The notes under the pieces are model-generated. The model did not search any database. It worked only from the letters and a program-made list of their open reading frames with translations, and was not told the origin of the DNA. Source: Leptodactylus fallax (Eukaryota; Chordata; Amphibia; Anura; Leptodactylidae). Taken from it: a stretch of 64,000 nucleotides of DNA. Where the stretch lies: positions 1,860,001 to 1,924,000 of the forward strand of contig CAMRHE010000331.1 of NCBI GenBank assembly GCA_947044405.1, read 5' to 3'. Below, piece after piece: positions 10,199-37,095 of the stretch; within the stretch, counting starts at the first letter, position 1, and every line of letters begins with the position of its first letter. The position numbers were made by a program, and so were the translations under genes.

Positions 10199-10379
10199 CC
10201 CTATAAGAGACAAGCCACCTTAAAAAGGGAGGGGGGAGGAGAAATCTCAACCCCTCCCACATCCCCCCCTTCTTACTGACTTTTTTTTTCTTTTAAATAT
10301 ATTTACTAATCTAGTTATTATATAGCCCAAATTACACCTAAACAGGAGGAGGAGAGAATCCTTACTGCCTTAGAGAAAC

Positions 10380-10745
10380 ACCAGCCAAAAGCGACCATTA
10401 CGTCACCCGGATAATCCCCCCGGCCAGAAACACCGGCTGAGAACAATAGTTCCGGACCTGAAAGTGGCAAAGAAATGTCAGTTCTGGATCGGAGCTCCGG
10501 GCACGCGGAGAAGCGCGGCCGGCAACAGAAGAATACAGCGCTTCACCCTGAACCAGGTAAAAGAAAAGGGGAAGGGGGAACCCCAACAAATCAACACCCC
10601 ACTGATCTTTCTTCCAGGTGGGAGAAAGAAGAAAAATGGCAAAGAAAAAAGAAGAAGAAGAAGAAGCCACAAACTAGATAAGAAACTTCACATATATCAA
10701 AATACACCTAGATGGGAGGACAAAAGAGACCTCCCTCCATCTGTC
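10380..10745 (-). mobile_element. DIRS-associated internal segment, copy 1
   Basis: This segment is about 85-90% alike to 40570-40865, where it directly adjoins the DIRS recombinase relic in one block. I therefore read it as part of the same DIRS family, separated from the 8-9 kb relic by later insertions. Long ORFs across it on the + strand (with a Lys-rich end) are not supported as genes. Confidence 0.45.
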
Positions 10746-11130
10746 CTACCACACAGGACAGAAAAGAGCACAGTGGTCGGCACATTCACGAACTACACAT
10801 CACTACTGCATTGTGTACCCGGGAGGGAGAAAGTACAGAAACACAACTTTATAGAGAGTGACTTTATACATTGTCACCATCATCATCACACCCTGCTAGA
10901 TACACATAACATAGACACGGCTGTATTCCATGGACATGACACATACACAACTGCTGTACACACCTACAGCACAACTACATGTACATTACACATCGCATCC
11001 GCTGCAGGCATGTTTAACCCCTTGCTAACCACCCATTGACCGTGTCTGATTAACCCTGTAAGGTCGTCTCTGTATGAGCGAGGAGCAGCTCTTAGTGACA
11101 GTCAGACACCCCAAGGAGAAGGCAGGAAGT
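10746..11130. other. No recognised feature
   Basis: A 385-bp stretch of single-copy-looking DNA before the repeat at 11130. A long + ORF crossing it has His-rich, low-complexity translation and no family signature. I see nothing I can support. Confidence 0.3.
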
Positions 11131-11565
11131 TTTATTACCATCCCTGCCTTTCCAATTGCTGTACACATGTGATCTGCTGGGTCCTAGATAACCTGTGCAG
11201 TGTATACAGGCAGATATATTAATAGTGCTGTATTGTAAACAATACTGAGAGCTGTGTGTTCTGGGAAACAGCTGATCTGCAGAGTCCTAACAGTCTAAGA
11301 GATGTAAGATAATGAGTGGGGGTCCAGCACCCGGGGACCCCGGCTGATAAACTGTTTGAAGATACTGTGGTGCTTTTGTGAGGGCTGTGACCCCTTCACT
11401 ATTTATATTGCACAAGATCTGTTTTATAATCACCAAGCAATGTTATTATAGCCTGTAGTAATAATGCATGGCTGCTATAATACAGATAGTGTGTGATGTG
11501 AATAGTAAAGGTGCCCAACACAGTATAATATGCTGCACAGTGGCCCCCACACAGTATAATATTGA
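11130..11565. repeat. Low-copy repeat R, copy 1
   Basis: Starts near 'gagaaggcaggaagttttat' and passes through 'caatgttattatagcctgta' into two or three units of 'acacagtataatatgctgca'. Related copies are 23180-24200, 43790-44055 and, in reverse, about 60600-60720. The 3' portion is a ~30-bp minisatellite that expands in other copies. No coding potential. Confidence 0.5.
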
Positions 11566-11781
11566 AAAATGAAAAAACATAAAAATGACATAAATAAGAA
11601 GTCCCCGGTATCACTGAATAAAGACACAACAACTATTTCCATATTTAGATGAAGAAAATGTTATATCCTTCAAAATTGGATGTGTCTAAAAACCCGAAAA
11701 TGTGCCCAGTCATGAAGGGGTTAACCCTGGCCGCTCTCTATACATCACACACAGACAGCTCTGCTACATATATACACTATA

Positions 11782-11784
<3 letters not shown>

Positions 11785-11828
<44 letters not shown>
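11785..11828. repeat. (TA)n microsatellite, unit B
   Basis: A run of about 22 TA dinucleotides immediately upstream of the candidate promoter block. The same place in unit C has a similar run (27975-28017); unit A has only a short remnant near 700. Confidence 0.95.
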
Positions 11829-11831
<3 letters not shown>

Positions 11832-11835
11832 TATA

Positions 11836-11966
11836 TGTAACCACATCCTGATCCAGACACATCACTGCAGCTCATCCAGCAACACCAGGTCATGTGACTC
11901 CTTGACTCCTCCCAAATATGTGACATCATCACAGGTCCTGTAACCACGGCTGCTGTACAGGAGCAG
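11836..11966 (+). promoter_or_regulatory. Candidate promoter and first non-coding exon, unit B
   Basis: Homologous to 716-846. TCATGTGA is kept at about 11890-11897. The second E-box is mutated (aatatgtg instead of acatgtg), while TGACATCATCAC remains. The block ends GAGCAG|GTAGGT at 11966/11967, a strong donor. Function is inferred from conservation between units. Confidence 0.4.
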
Positions 11967-12973
11967 GTAGGTGGTCGCTCACAGGACTGGATTTTTTATT
12001 AACCCCTTCAAGACCAGACAATTCTAGGACGTAATTGCAGTTACATTAGAATTAGAGAAACTCTCCGGACAATGTCAGTATTTTATTGTATATTTTATGT
12101 ATTCCGGCGATTCTAGTTGTCTCAGGACTCGGCTGCTTTAACCCCTTCCCGCTCTGTGCCGTACTATTACATTGTGCTGGCCATGTAGTTAATGCTCAGC
12201 GCCGTAATAGTACATCGCTGTAATGTCGCGGGCACAGGAGCTGTATTATACAGCCCATACCCGGGACTAGTCACCGGAGTGGAAAGATACCCCGACTCCA
12301 GAGGATTAATCCCTCACATGTCAGGATCGCTATTCATCATGGTATCCGGGGAGTCTGGGGACAAGATCGCCCTCCGACACCCCTCAGATCCCCCTCAATA
12401 AGATCACAGGGTCCGAGGGGTTGCTATGGCAGTCAGGAGGCCGAGCAACAGCGATCATAGTGAGCCTAAGTGCGATATGCTGGGTTACCTACAGTCTGAC
12501 AAGTTTACTATAATTTACACCAGAAACTGGAAGAAATCAGAGCAGAAACTACACCAAATGATATGTAGCGTAGATTATATTCTGTGGTAGACGGACTATC
12601 CCAATATACACCAAATTTATCCCCATCAGCATCTTGGTCTCCTTCTTCTCACTCCTCAGCAGACTCCGCTCCATATATATGTCCTGTACCAGCCTAGGTT
12701 TGTCTCCCCGGTGTAGGGCGCTCGTTCTACATTACAGGTTAGTGGAGGAGAAGAGTCTGATACTGTGTGCAGAGAGGAGGAATGTGCCATGTATCTTCAC
12801 ATACTAGTGCCCGAACCGGAAGCCCCCCTTATAATCCCTACTAATTCTATTTATTACATGGGATCTTGTGAGGTTTTTACATTGTCTCATCTTCTCTCCA
12901 TTCAGGTTCCTACAATATAGAATCCTCTCAGTATCTTCTATATAAGAGAATATTCCTGATTGATCCATCAAGG

Positions 12974-19514
<6,541 letters not shown>

Positions 19515-19979
19515 TAAGGGATATGGACGTCATTTCTGTTCTGTCCTTTTTTTTTCTACAGATATTTTTCACGAATAGAACATGGACGGAAAAGTAGTGT
19601 GAAAAAATAGTGCATGACATTTTCTTTCTCAATGTCTCTCTGTCAATGAAAGTCATATTATGGATGGATGGATGGAATGTCATGTATATTTTGCTTGGTG
19701 ATTTTGGATGCAAAAAAAAATACCAAAAAAGGGATGGCACACGTAAATACACGAGGATATACAACGTCTGGTGTTTTCTACTCCGCAAAATGGATAGTTA
19801 GTGTCATTCCAGCCTTAGACATCACACAGGAAGAAGCTAAATTATTATAACCAACTCATCTTTATGTGCACATCAAAAAGAGGTTGTCACACAAATATTG
19901 TATATTTTTTAAATCCACCAAAATCTGAGATGATTTGCAATTCAAAAATTATGTAAGGTAATGATTAAATTACATGTGT

Positions 19980-20905
19980 ATAGCACCCCCTGCTGTTACA
20001 TTTGTTTCTTGCTCGCTCAGTAACAGTTGGTAAGTGGACGACCATCTCCTCTATAAAAGCCAGAAGAGACATCCCCCACCGAGTTGGTTATAAAGAAAAA
20101 ACAATACTCATCTAAGGAAGGGAAGCTTGTGCTGCTGTTAGGACGGACTAACAGATTAATAATATAATCAACGATTCCCTTACATCCTACCGGCAGCACA
20201 ATATGGGGATGTAGCAAGCAGACCCCCTAAGGAGGGTCCTCTCGCATTACAGCACTGAGCTATGCACATCTAACCTACAATGTCTTACAAAGTTTAGCTA
20301 GGAGGCCCAAGAGGCGGCAGCTCAGAGGAATAGAACGGTTTTCTTTCCAAGACGCAGAGACAACCCTGGTTGAATAGGCTTAGACAAACTCATGGAGAGT
20401 TAACCCCTGAGAAGAAAAAGTGACTCTAATCACATCTTTTATCCATCTGGACAAAGAATTTTTTGATGCCTTGAAACCTTTTTTTCTTTCCATAGATGTT
20501 GATTAGAAGGTTCTCCGACCTAAAGGATCTTGTGTGTTTGAGATAGACTTGTAGGCATCTCACCAAGTCTAAAGAGTGTAGTGGAAAGAAAACTGGTAAA
20601 CAGACTACCTGATTGATATTAGCCCAGGAGGGCACCTTAGGATTGAATCCAGAGAAGAACCTTAACTGCACTCTGTCTGGGAAGAAACAGATATAAAGTT
20701 CTTCAGATGAAAATGCCTGTAATTCTCCAACGTTTTTAGTGGAGGTGATGGCTAGCAAAAAGGTAGTCTTGTAAACCAGAAACTTGAGATCCACGTCCTC
20801 CAGAGGTTCAAAATGACTGCTTTGCGCCCAATGGCGCTTTTTCAAGCCTCACATATGCTGCCGTGAAGCAAAAACATTAGACATTTATAGAGGTTCCCCT
20901 TTAAA
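19980..20905 (-). pseudogene. DIRS-type tyrosine-recombinase relic (B-C spacer)
   Basis: The minus-strand frame 20845-20426 is the longest DIRS piece: 'LEDVDLKFLVYKTTFLLAI', 'TSTKNVGELQAFS', 'FFPDRVQLRF', 'FNPKVPSWANINQVVCLPVF', 'LDLVRCLQVYLKHTRSFRS'. These match the catalytic half of DIRS1-like tyrosine recombinases. The position of the first catalytic Arg carries K/N, and the frame ends before the C-terminal catalytic residues. The non-coding terminal piece at 20000-20205 matches 8035-8245. Confidence 0.75.
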
Positions 20906-21116
20906 ACATCAGCAATAGCGAGGCACTTTTATGGGGCACGAGGGAGAACGGACACTCATGTGTCAGAATTTTCCCCCCTCCCCCCAGTGATACCTGCCCT
21001 CGGGTTAGGGTTCACTGTCTTGTTGTGTCCCTCCCCCCCAGGGTTCTGCAGCAGCACTGGGGAATTGCTCAACTGGCAATTCCCTTACAGAATAGCCAGC
21101 CCCCTTCCGGATCAGC

Positions 21117-22435
21117 ATGGATCCTTTTCAGGGCCTTGCAGCCACGATGGAGGGTTTGGCAGGCCTGGTAGCTGAGCTAGCTAAATAGGTTCAGACCCTT
21201 ACTGAGGCTGCTGCATCATCCCCAGTTGTTTCTTCCCTTTCTAGGGTTAAAATGTTGCTCCCGGACCGTTTCTTGGGGAACCGAGAAAAATTTGAGACTT
21301 TCCGGGAGTCTTGTCGCCTGTATTTCTGGATTAATCCACATACATCCCAGGCCCAAATAGTGGGAGTAGTTATATCCCTCCTACAGGGAGATCCACAAGC
21401 TTGGACCCTTAAACTCCCTCCTGGGGCTGAGGAGTGGTCTGATTTAGAAAAATTTTTTTAAGTCCCTGGGCTCTATCTATGCTGAGCCAGACCACATTGG
21501 GCTTGCGGAATCGCAACTCCTCACCATGCGGCAGGGCAAACGCTCTGCTGAGGAGTACTGCTCAGAATTCCGTAAGTGCAGTGTAACTGCAGGTTGGTGT
21601 AAGTCGGATCTAAAGGCCCACTTTAAACAAGGCCTATGTGACCGTGTTAAGGAGGTCTGGGTTGGTCACCCAGATTCCCCTACTCTTGAGCAGGCCATGA
21701 CCGGGAAAATTTTAAAGAGAGAGTAGGGTCTGTTTCCTCCAAGTTTTCTATCCCTTCCTCTTTATCTCCTGAACAACCTACTTTTGATCCCATCGCTTCT
21801 GGTAAGGAACCCATGCAACTGGGAGCAATGGACGCCAAGACTCGAAGAGAGCATCGTCTCCGGAATAACCTCTGCCTGTACTGTGGTACTTCAGGACATA
21901 TCATCCGAGACTGCTCTATCAGACCTCACACACCAGCAGGGAAACTTCAGTGCCTGAGTGATAGTCGGAAGAACCACTCAGACAACCAGGTATTTGCTGA
22001 AAATAACAATAAGATGTTGTTATCTGTGTCTCTGTCCTCTGGGGACAGATCTGTTTCTGGCCAGGCTTTAGTTTACTCTGGGTCTGCGGCAAACTTTGTC
22101 ATATTCTCGTTTGTCTCAGCTTTAGGCATTAAGCTTTTGCCGCTCGATACTCCTCTGTCGGTTACTGGGGCAGATTTTGCCCCACTGGCCAGGGGTAAGG
22201 TCCAATTCAAGACCCCCTTAATCACGTTGCAAGTGGGTTCTGCTCATTCGGAGGTCATGAGCTTTTTGTTATGGAGCATCTGTCTTCCGATATTATTTTG
22301 GGGCTCCCCTGGTTGAACCTCCATAACCCTATTTTTGATTGCGGTAAAAGGGAGTTGGTAAAATGGGGAGATCAGTGGTCATCCCACTGTATTGTTTTGC
22401 AAACTCCAGCAAATAAAAAAAACATTTGCCTGGTT
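21117..22435 (+). pseudogene. Gypsy gag-protease pseudogene
   Basis: Starts MDPFQGLAATME. Gag capsid-type residues follow (LLPDRFLGNREKFETF, then 'EYCSEFRKCS'), with stops at about 21187 and 21460. A CCHC zinc knuckle reads CLYCGTSGHIIRDC (about 21874-21914), and a retropepsin-like region follows in which the DSGA motif is changed to YSGSAANF (about 22076). The frame then breaks near 22280 before 'ILGLPWL'-like residues. Protease would be inactive without the catalytic Asp. Confidence 0.75.
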
Positions 22436-22530
22436 CACTAGCGCCTGTTGTTGTTCATGGAGAGGCAAAAGAAATACTGGGTCTTTCTAAAACTGGTTTG
22501 TCTGGTGGCCCCTCATAAAAGGGGGGGTAC

Positions 22531-23178
22531 TGTAACATCTCTGCCTGTTTGGGTCTCTGTTCCACCCTCTGCACGAACACTGTGGTGCAGGAGGTGTGTT
22601 CAGTTTGATTCCTTGCTTAAGATTACTGGTGCTCAGTCTGAACACTAGACTATGTATTTAAATTTAAGCCACACCCATCTCCTGCACCTTGTTTCTTCTG
22701 CTCCTCAAATAGTTAATCTTAGCCTTGCCTGTGTGTTTGACAGCCTGTCTACTAATCAAGTCTGGGGCAGGTCCTGGACTTGCTATAAACAGGTCATCAG
22801 CCCACACATGGTCGCTGGCTATTGAGATTCTGTCTTGTGACTTTGTCCCTGCTCACTTCTTTTCTGCTATTACCTGTATTCTTACTCCTGACCTCTGGCT
22901 TTGACTATTCTCTTGGATTTTGATTCTGTACTAGATTGCTCGACTGTTACCGACCCCTTGGCTAGCTGACCTCCCTTTTGTTGTTGTTTGTTCTGTCTGC
23001 GTTCTGTGTTGGCACGTATATTAAGAAGGGACTGCCGACCAGTTGCTGGCTGTCGCCTAGGACAGATCGGGCAAGTAGCCAGGGACAGTGGGGGATTCAG
23101 CTTAGTGTCTTGTTGTGCCCCTCCCCCCAGGTTTCTGCAGCAGCACTGGGAAATTGCTCAACTGGCAATTCCCTTACC
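22531..23178 (+). repeat. 3' LTR of the Gypsy element
   Basis: Starts TGTAACATCTCTG directly after the purine-rich tract and ends near 'ggcaattcccttac'. Its last ~75 bp match the end of the truncated 5' LTR at 21013-21089. Promoter elements inside were not resolved. Confidence 0.65.
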
Positions 23179-23179
23179 A

Positions 23180-24200
23180 CCTGGGAGAAGGCAGGAAGTT
23201 TTATTACCATCCCCGCCTTTCCAATTACTGTACACATGTGAACTGCTGGGTCATACATGCGCCCGGCATGTAAACAATACTGGGAGCTGTGTGTTCTGGG
23301 AAATAGCTGATCAATAGGGTCATAACAGTCTAACAGATGTAAGAGATGATAAGTGGGGTCCAACACCTGGGCCCCTGCTGAAAAACTGTTTGAAGATACT
23401 GTAGTGCTTTTGTGAGTGCTGTGACCCCTTCAGTATTTACATTGCATGGGATCTGTTTAATAATCACCATACAATGTTATTATTAGAGATGAGCAAATTG
23501 AAGCTGCAGAAGAGGAAATCGATCCGAATTTCAGGAAATATTCGATTCATGTGGAATCCAGATTTCCTGATGCTTCGCGGTAACGAATATTTAGTAAGGA
23601 CCTTTGTGACATCAGACGGTTACATGATATTCTCTAATGATGTGATTGGGTAGGCATGATCTTGCTTGTTAGCAGATCCTTCCACATGAATAAAAGTTGT
23701 CCGTGCTGGAGAGAGAGAGAGAGACATGACCACGGCATCCAAGGGCTTCCGCCAATTTGCCGTCCACACCAGCTCTATGAAGACAGGAAATAGCTGTTTA
23801 TTCGCCGCAAATTAATTCGGATCGAATAGAATCATATCACAAAATTCGGCAAAGTTGCCAAATCGAATTTTTGAATACTTCGCTTAACTCTAGTTATTAT
23901 AGCCTGTAATAATAGTGCACGGCTGCTATAAAACAGATGGTGTGTGATGTGAATAGAGAAGGGGCTCCATATAGTATAATATGCTCCACAGTGGCCCTCA
24001 AACAGTATAATATACTCCACAGTACCCCAACACAGTATAATATGCTCCACAGTGGCCCTCACGCAGTATAATATGCTCCACAGTGGCCCTCACGCAGTAT
24101 AATATGCTCCACTCTACCCCTCACACTGTATAATATGCTCCACAGTGGCCCCTACACAGTATAAAATTCTCCACAGTGTCCCCCACACAGTATAATATCC
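23180..24200. repeat. Low-copy repeat R, copy 2, with ~30-bp minisatellite
   Basis: Continues the sequence of 11130-11560 and is interrupted by the MITE at 23484-23892. From about 23960 to 24190 it carries roughly eight ~30-bp units of 'cagtataatatgctccacag' plus 'tggccctcac'. The units vary at several bases. No coding function is supported. Confidence 0.6.
23484..23892. mobile_element. Non-autonomous hAT element with 8-bp target duplication
   Basis: GTTATTAT is present at 23476-23483 and 23893-23900. Ends are tagagatgagc (left) and gcttaactcta (right). Copies of repeat R at 11430 and 43960 show the uninterrupted site (caatgttattatagcc). Its first ~60 bp match the reverse complement of the end of the hAT element at 49634, so it is probably a deletion derivative of that family. 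Confidence 0.85.
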
Positions 24201-24249
24201 CTGGGTTTGTGCGGAGCTCCGACACACCAAAGATATACTGATAGGGAAT

Positions 24250-24330
24250 TTAAATTGTGAGCCCTACTTGAGACAACAAAGCGCTGCAGAATATGATGGC
24301 GCAAAATAAATAAATAAATAAATAACAATG
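24250..24330 (+). repeat. SINE-type 3' tail
   Basis: 'attgtgagccctacttgaga' then 'gcgctgcagaatatgatggc' and an AAATAAATAAATAA tail. Nearly the same sequence is at 49635-49700. Confidence 0.5.
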
Positions 24331-24419
24331 TGTCATTACCACAGTTATAGGGAAATCTGGTAGATCAGAAGAAGGGTCAAATAAATGATGATGTCAACCA
24401 GGCCAAAAAGGCAAAATAG

Positions 24420-24700
24420 TGACCCAGTCATGGAGTGGGGAGGGTGGGAACAGCATGAGAAGTGACATAGTGTTGAGGTAGCAGCAGCATGAGGAGGCCA
24501 CAGAGTGGCAAGGGGACATAATGTGGAGGTGGCAGCAGCATGAGGTGGCCATAGAGTGACCCGGTGACAGAGTGGGGAGGTGGGTGGCACAAACAGTACC
24601 CACTGATGATGGTGGCTGTAAGAAGGAGCACTTGGCATCAGATGTGTGGCATCAAACAGGTGGCAGCATCAGAATAGTAGAAGGGGCAGGTATCCAGAAG
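24420..24700. repeat. 35-bp minisatellite region beside hAT copy 1
   Basis: A few degenerate units of 'ggcagcagcatgaggaggcc' plus 'acagagtg' lie next to the 3' end of the hAT coding relic. The same repeat family forms long arrays at 38998-39362 and 44056-45180. Confidence 0.65.
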
Positions 24701-24716
24701 AAACCGGTCTCTTTTG

Positions 24717-27090
24717 TCAAGGTTTGGGTGAGGCAGCATGGATGATTTCATCTGATACATCAGGCATTGGTGGGTGGAAATCCTGGCTGATCCACGTCTG
24801 ATTCATCTTGACAAAGGTCAGTCTCTCCACATTTTGGGTGGACAGGCGAGATCTCCTTGAGGTAACTATGGCCCCTGCCGTACTAAACACCCGCTCTGAT
24901 GCCACACTAGTGGCCGGGCAGGACAGCTTTTCCAGGGCAAACTCGGCCAGTTGCAGCCACAAATCCAGTTTGGCTGCCCAGTAGTCCAGCAGATGTTCGA
25001 TGAGGGGTGGCAGGGTGCACTCTAAGTATGCCACCACCTGCTGGTTCAGGTTCTGCTCTGAGTCTAGCTGCTGGTGAGTAGTCTCTTCACTATGCGGGTG
25101 AAGAAAGTTGCTCCTCAGCGACTCTAGGCTCAGGCTGCTGATGATGGAGCTGATACTGCTCCTGTCCCCCTACAGCAGCCATGACAGTGCAAGGTGAGCA
25201 CCCAGGGCCACCCCGGTCAGACCTGTGAGAGGATGATCGATGTCACAGATAGGCAGCAGCCACCTGACTACATAGGATGTCTCTATAGTAGTTCAGTTTG
25301 TCCTCCCTCTCAGCAGGTGTAAAAAAGGCCCCCATTTTTGACCGGTAGCGAGAGTCTAACATGGAAGAGAGCCAGTAGTCATCCCTCTGCCGAATGGTGA
25401 CAATTCGGCTGTCACTACTCAAGCAAGTGAGCATGCATCGGACCATTTACGTAAGTGACTGGGACGGACTCCCTGCATCCATCTCCACTGCATATTGCCA
25501 CAGTGTGTCTGGGTCATCTGCCTTATCTCCCTATTTGCTCTTCCAGCTGCTCCTGCTCCTCTTCTCCTGTCACCCATGTAGAAAAACCACCCATTTCACT
25601 ACACATTGCTTGTGCCACAATGTCCTCCTTCTCCAGTTCAGCCCCCACAGGACTCATGTGGCTGTGAGATGTAGGCACCTCGTCTCCAGTCCCCTGACCA
25701 GCCAGATTAACCAGCATCTTCTCCAGGATATGAATCAGTGGAATGACGTTGTTCATCCTGTAGTCCTGGCGACTGACAAATAAAGTGGCCTCTTCAAAGG
25801 GCACGAGCAAATGGTAGGTTTAACGCATGAGCTGCCACTGGCTAACATCGAAGTTACACAGGGGAGTACCTCTGTCCACTTGGATCATCAAGAGATTGTT
25901 TATGGCTGTTCTCTGTTCGTACAGTCAGTCCAACATATGGAGGGTGGAATTCCATTTTTTGGAAACATCGCATATAAGTCTATGTTGGAGGACGTCGTTC
26001 TGCCGCTGCAGCTCAAGGAGGGTGTGGTTGGCGGTGTACAAGTGGCTGAAGTGCATGCAAAGTTTCCTGGCCGTTTTTAGGATGTCTTGCAGATGGGTGG
26101 AACACAAAGAAACGCTTGACAACCAAATTAAACACGTGCAACATGCAGGGTGCATGGCTCAGCCCTCTTTGACACAGTGCCGACACCATGTTCTTCCCAT
26201 TGTCAGTCACCATGGTTTCCAATTTTGAGTTGTTGCGGAGAAAGCCAGAATTCGATTTCTTGATGAAGGACTCGGAGCAGTTCCTCCCCTGTGTAACTTC
26301 ATTCACTCAGGCAAACGAGGTGTAGAACAACGTGACACCGCTGTGCCCTTCACATGTGGCATGCTGGAGGACCACTGTGAATTGTCCCTGCAGTGGAGAC
26401 TGAGGACACAGTAGAGGATGAGGCAGACATTGTTGCAGGACCAACGGAGTGAGAATGTGGAGGCAGAAGCAACGTCACTTGGCCAAGTTGCTGGTGTGTC
26501 TGGGCAGGAACCACATTAACCAGTGGGCCATAAATAACATATATTGTCCTTGACCGTACTTACAGCTCCACATGTTGGCGCTGCTGTGCACTTTGGCAGA
26601 CACCGACAGGCTCAAGGACTGCCCGCCTTCTGTTCTACATATTTGTGCAGGGCTGGTACTTACTTTTTAGCAAAGAAATGATGGCTTGGGACTCTCCACC
26701 CTGGCTCGGCACAAGCCATCAGTTCTCTGAAAGGTGCAGAGTCCACCACTTGGAAAGGGAGGGACTGCAGCACCAGCAACTTGGACAGGAGCATGTTCAG
26801 CTTCTGCACCATTGGATGAGTGCACACATACTGTTCTCTTTTCGAAATCACTTTGGTGATCAAGTGCTGACGCAATGACTGACTGGGAGGATGAGAGCAT
26901 CAGGACCAGCAGATGATGGGAAAGACACACAGCTTCCTTCAGCTGAGGTGTTGGAGCCTTGACTGCCTGAAATGGGGTGCGTGCCACTGGGTGCTGCAGC
27001 GGTTCCTGTGGTAGGCTGGTTATGCTGCATATGTTGATGAAGGGCTGTGGTGCCAAAATTGGCACCCTGGACACGCTTCACCTTTTGCCC
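24717..27090 (-). pseudogene. hAT transposase pseudogene (ZBED-like), copy 1
   Basis: On the minus strand, in N-to-C order: a BED-like remnant (KRVQGANFGTTALHQHMQH, about 27081-27020); 'VTDNGKNMVSALCQRGLSHA' (about 26210-26150), the region around a catalytic Asp; 'WNSTLHMLD' (about 25950); and the C-terminal dimerisation block 'SVASERVFSTAGAIVTSRRS' (about 24920-24850). These are hAT-family hallmarks. Several frameshifts separate them. Sequence to about 27540 is the upstream non-coding part, matching 49190-49560; the terminal inverted repeat is missing. Confidence 0.8.
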
Positions 27091-27971
27091 ACAGATTCGG
27101 AGTCAGTGCAGCAAGGTGTAGTAATATTGTTTGTATTACCCAGGCTGCAAACACCCCAAATGAACCCTGTTCTGCTTCAATACTCTGTATAAATTCCTCC
27201 TTATCCTTTCCCTACACTTCTAATGCTCTTTCCCTGAACTTCGATTGAGTAAAATATCAGTTTTCAAGTCCTTTCTATCACTTTCCCTAGCGCCTGCTGA
27301 CGTCTCTCCCTGCACTAAGTACACCGGAAAATGACTGAATCACAGGGCTGGCCGGCTGGCTGCTGATTAGCTGCACGCATGGTATTGTGGGTGATCCCGT
27401 GTTCCCAGAATCCCTTGCCCCTTGTCCTAGCATGTGCAGCAGCCATTTTAGGAAAAAATGCGATTCAATACCACAAAGCGTGAGGAAATCCGGATTCGAT
27501 GCGCACCTAATGGGAGGCAGATAAAAATAAATTAAAAAAATAAAGAAAAATTAAGAAAAAACAAAATATAAATAATAATGTCTCTACCTCTCATCACCAG
27601 TTCTAGCCCCGCCTCTGGCGACACCAATCTCTGTGTCACCTAAATTACTGTAAGGACAGTTTGTGATATGAAGAAAAAAAATAAATGGAAAAATGTGAAT
27701 AATGGACAATTTTACCCTCCGCATTTTTTTCTTACATGTTCCTGGATATTGAAAAAAGGAAAAATATATAAAAATGACATAAATAAGAAGCCCCCGGTAT
27801 CACTGAATAAAGACACAACAATTATTTCCATATTTAGCTGTAAAAAAATGTTATATCCTTCAAACTTGGATGTATCTAATAACCTGAAAATGTGTCCAGT
27901 CATGAAGGAGTTAACCCTGGCCGCTCCCTATACATCACACACAGACAGCTCTGCTACATATATACTCTATA

Positions 27972-27974
<3 letters not shown>

Positions 27975-28017
<43 letters not shown>
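27975..28017. repeat. (TA)n microsatellite, unit C
   Basis: About 21 TA dinucleotides directly upstream of the conserved block, at the same place as 11785-11828 in unit B. Confidence 0.95.
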
Positions 28018-28020
<3 letters not shown>

Positions 28021-28156
28021 ACCACATCCTGATCAGACACATCACTGCAGCTCATCCAGCAGAGACCTGGAACACTGGGTCATGTGACTGCTTGACTCCT
28101 CCCACACATGTGACATCATCACAGGTCCTGTAACCATGGCTGCAGTACAGGAGGAG
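28018..28156 (+). promoter_or_regulatory. Candidate promoter/first exon of unit C with altered donor
   Basis: Homologous to 716-846, with TCATGTGA (about 28079) and CACATGTGACATCATCAC kept. The donor seen in the other units reads GAGGAG|ATAGGT here, a GT to AT change. About 560 bp of the 5' intron downstream is deleted. If the block is exon 1, splicing must use another site. Confidence 0.35.
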
Positions 28157-28572
28157 ATAGGTGGTCACTCACATGTTAAATGATATGTAGCGTAGATTAT
28201 ATTCTGTGGTACACGGACTATCCCAATATACACCAAATTTATCCCCATCAGTATCTTGGTCTCCTTCTTCCGGCTCCTCAGCAGACTCCGCTCCATATAT
28301 ATGTCCTGTACCAGCCTAGGTTTGTCTCCTCGGTGTAGGGCGCTCGTTCTACATTACAGGTTAGTGGAGGAGAAGAGTCTGATACTGTGTGCAGAGAGGA
28401 GGAATGTGCCATGTATCTTCACATACTAGTGCCTGACCCGGAAGCCTGCCTTATAATCCCTACTAATTCTATTTATTACATTGTCTCATCTTCTCTCCAT
28501 TCAGGTTCCTACAATATAGAATCCTCTCAGTATCTTCTATATAAGAGAATATTCCTGATTGATCCATCAAGG

Positions 28573-36878
<8,306 letters not shown>

Positions 36879-37095
36879 TGTTCAGAATGTGGGAAAGGTT
36901 TTACTCTGAAGTCATGTCTTGTCGAGCATCATAAGACTCACATAGTGAAAAAGCCATATTCAAGTTCAGAATGTGGGAAATATTTTACTCAGAACACAAA
37001 TCTTGTTTTACACCAAATAAATCACACAGGAGAGAAGCCATATTCATGTTCAGAATGTGGAAAGTGTTTTGCCTGTAGGGGTTTTTTCACATAAA
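36879..37095 (+). pseudogene. Relic zinc fingers beyond the unit C stop
   Basis: In frame with the exon: [21 protein letters not shown], then a finger whose first Cys is Ser ([10 protein letters not shown]), then [17 protein letters not shown] and a stop. The last residues come from the MITE end (cctgtaggggttttttcaca). Fingers 1 and 2 of this relic correspond to fingers 6-7 of unit D. Confidence 0.85.

Larger units (their letters stand above)
21013..23178 (+). mobile_element. Ty3/Gypsy LTR retrotransposon with most of pol deleted
   Basis: A truncated 5' LTR (about 21013-21089, ending 'ggcaattcccttaca') precedes a gag-protease region (21117-22435), a polypurine stretch (aaaagggggggtac at 22517-22530) and a long 3' LTR (22531 to about 23178) that begins TGTAAC. 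The last ~75 bp of the two LTRs match ('gtcttgttgtg' and 'ggcaattcccttac'). RT, RNase H and integrase are missing between protease and polypurine tract. The element sits in repeat R (similar to 11130-11560). No clear target duplication was found. Confidence 0.7.

Noticed and set aside
10557..10617. 61-nt GT-AG mini-intron on the + strand (also at 40701-40761)
   Set aside because: The surrounding segment is best read as DIRS sequence on the minus strand; the GT-AG pair is likely chance shared by the two copies.
10464..11039. 191-codon ORF with a Lys-rich stretch and a run of His
   Set aside because: It crosses a repeat shared with 40570-40865 into unrelated DNA; the composition is low complexity and no conservation of the downstream half is seen.
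11649..11840. ORF ending in alternating Tyr-Ile residues (also 27668-28021)
   Set aside because: It is translation of a TA microsatellite.
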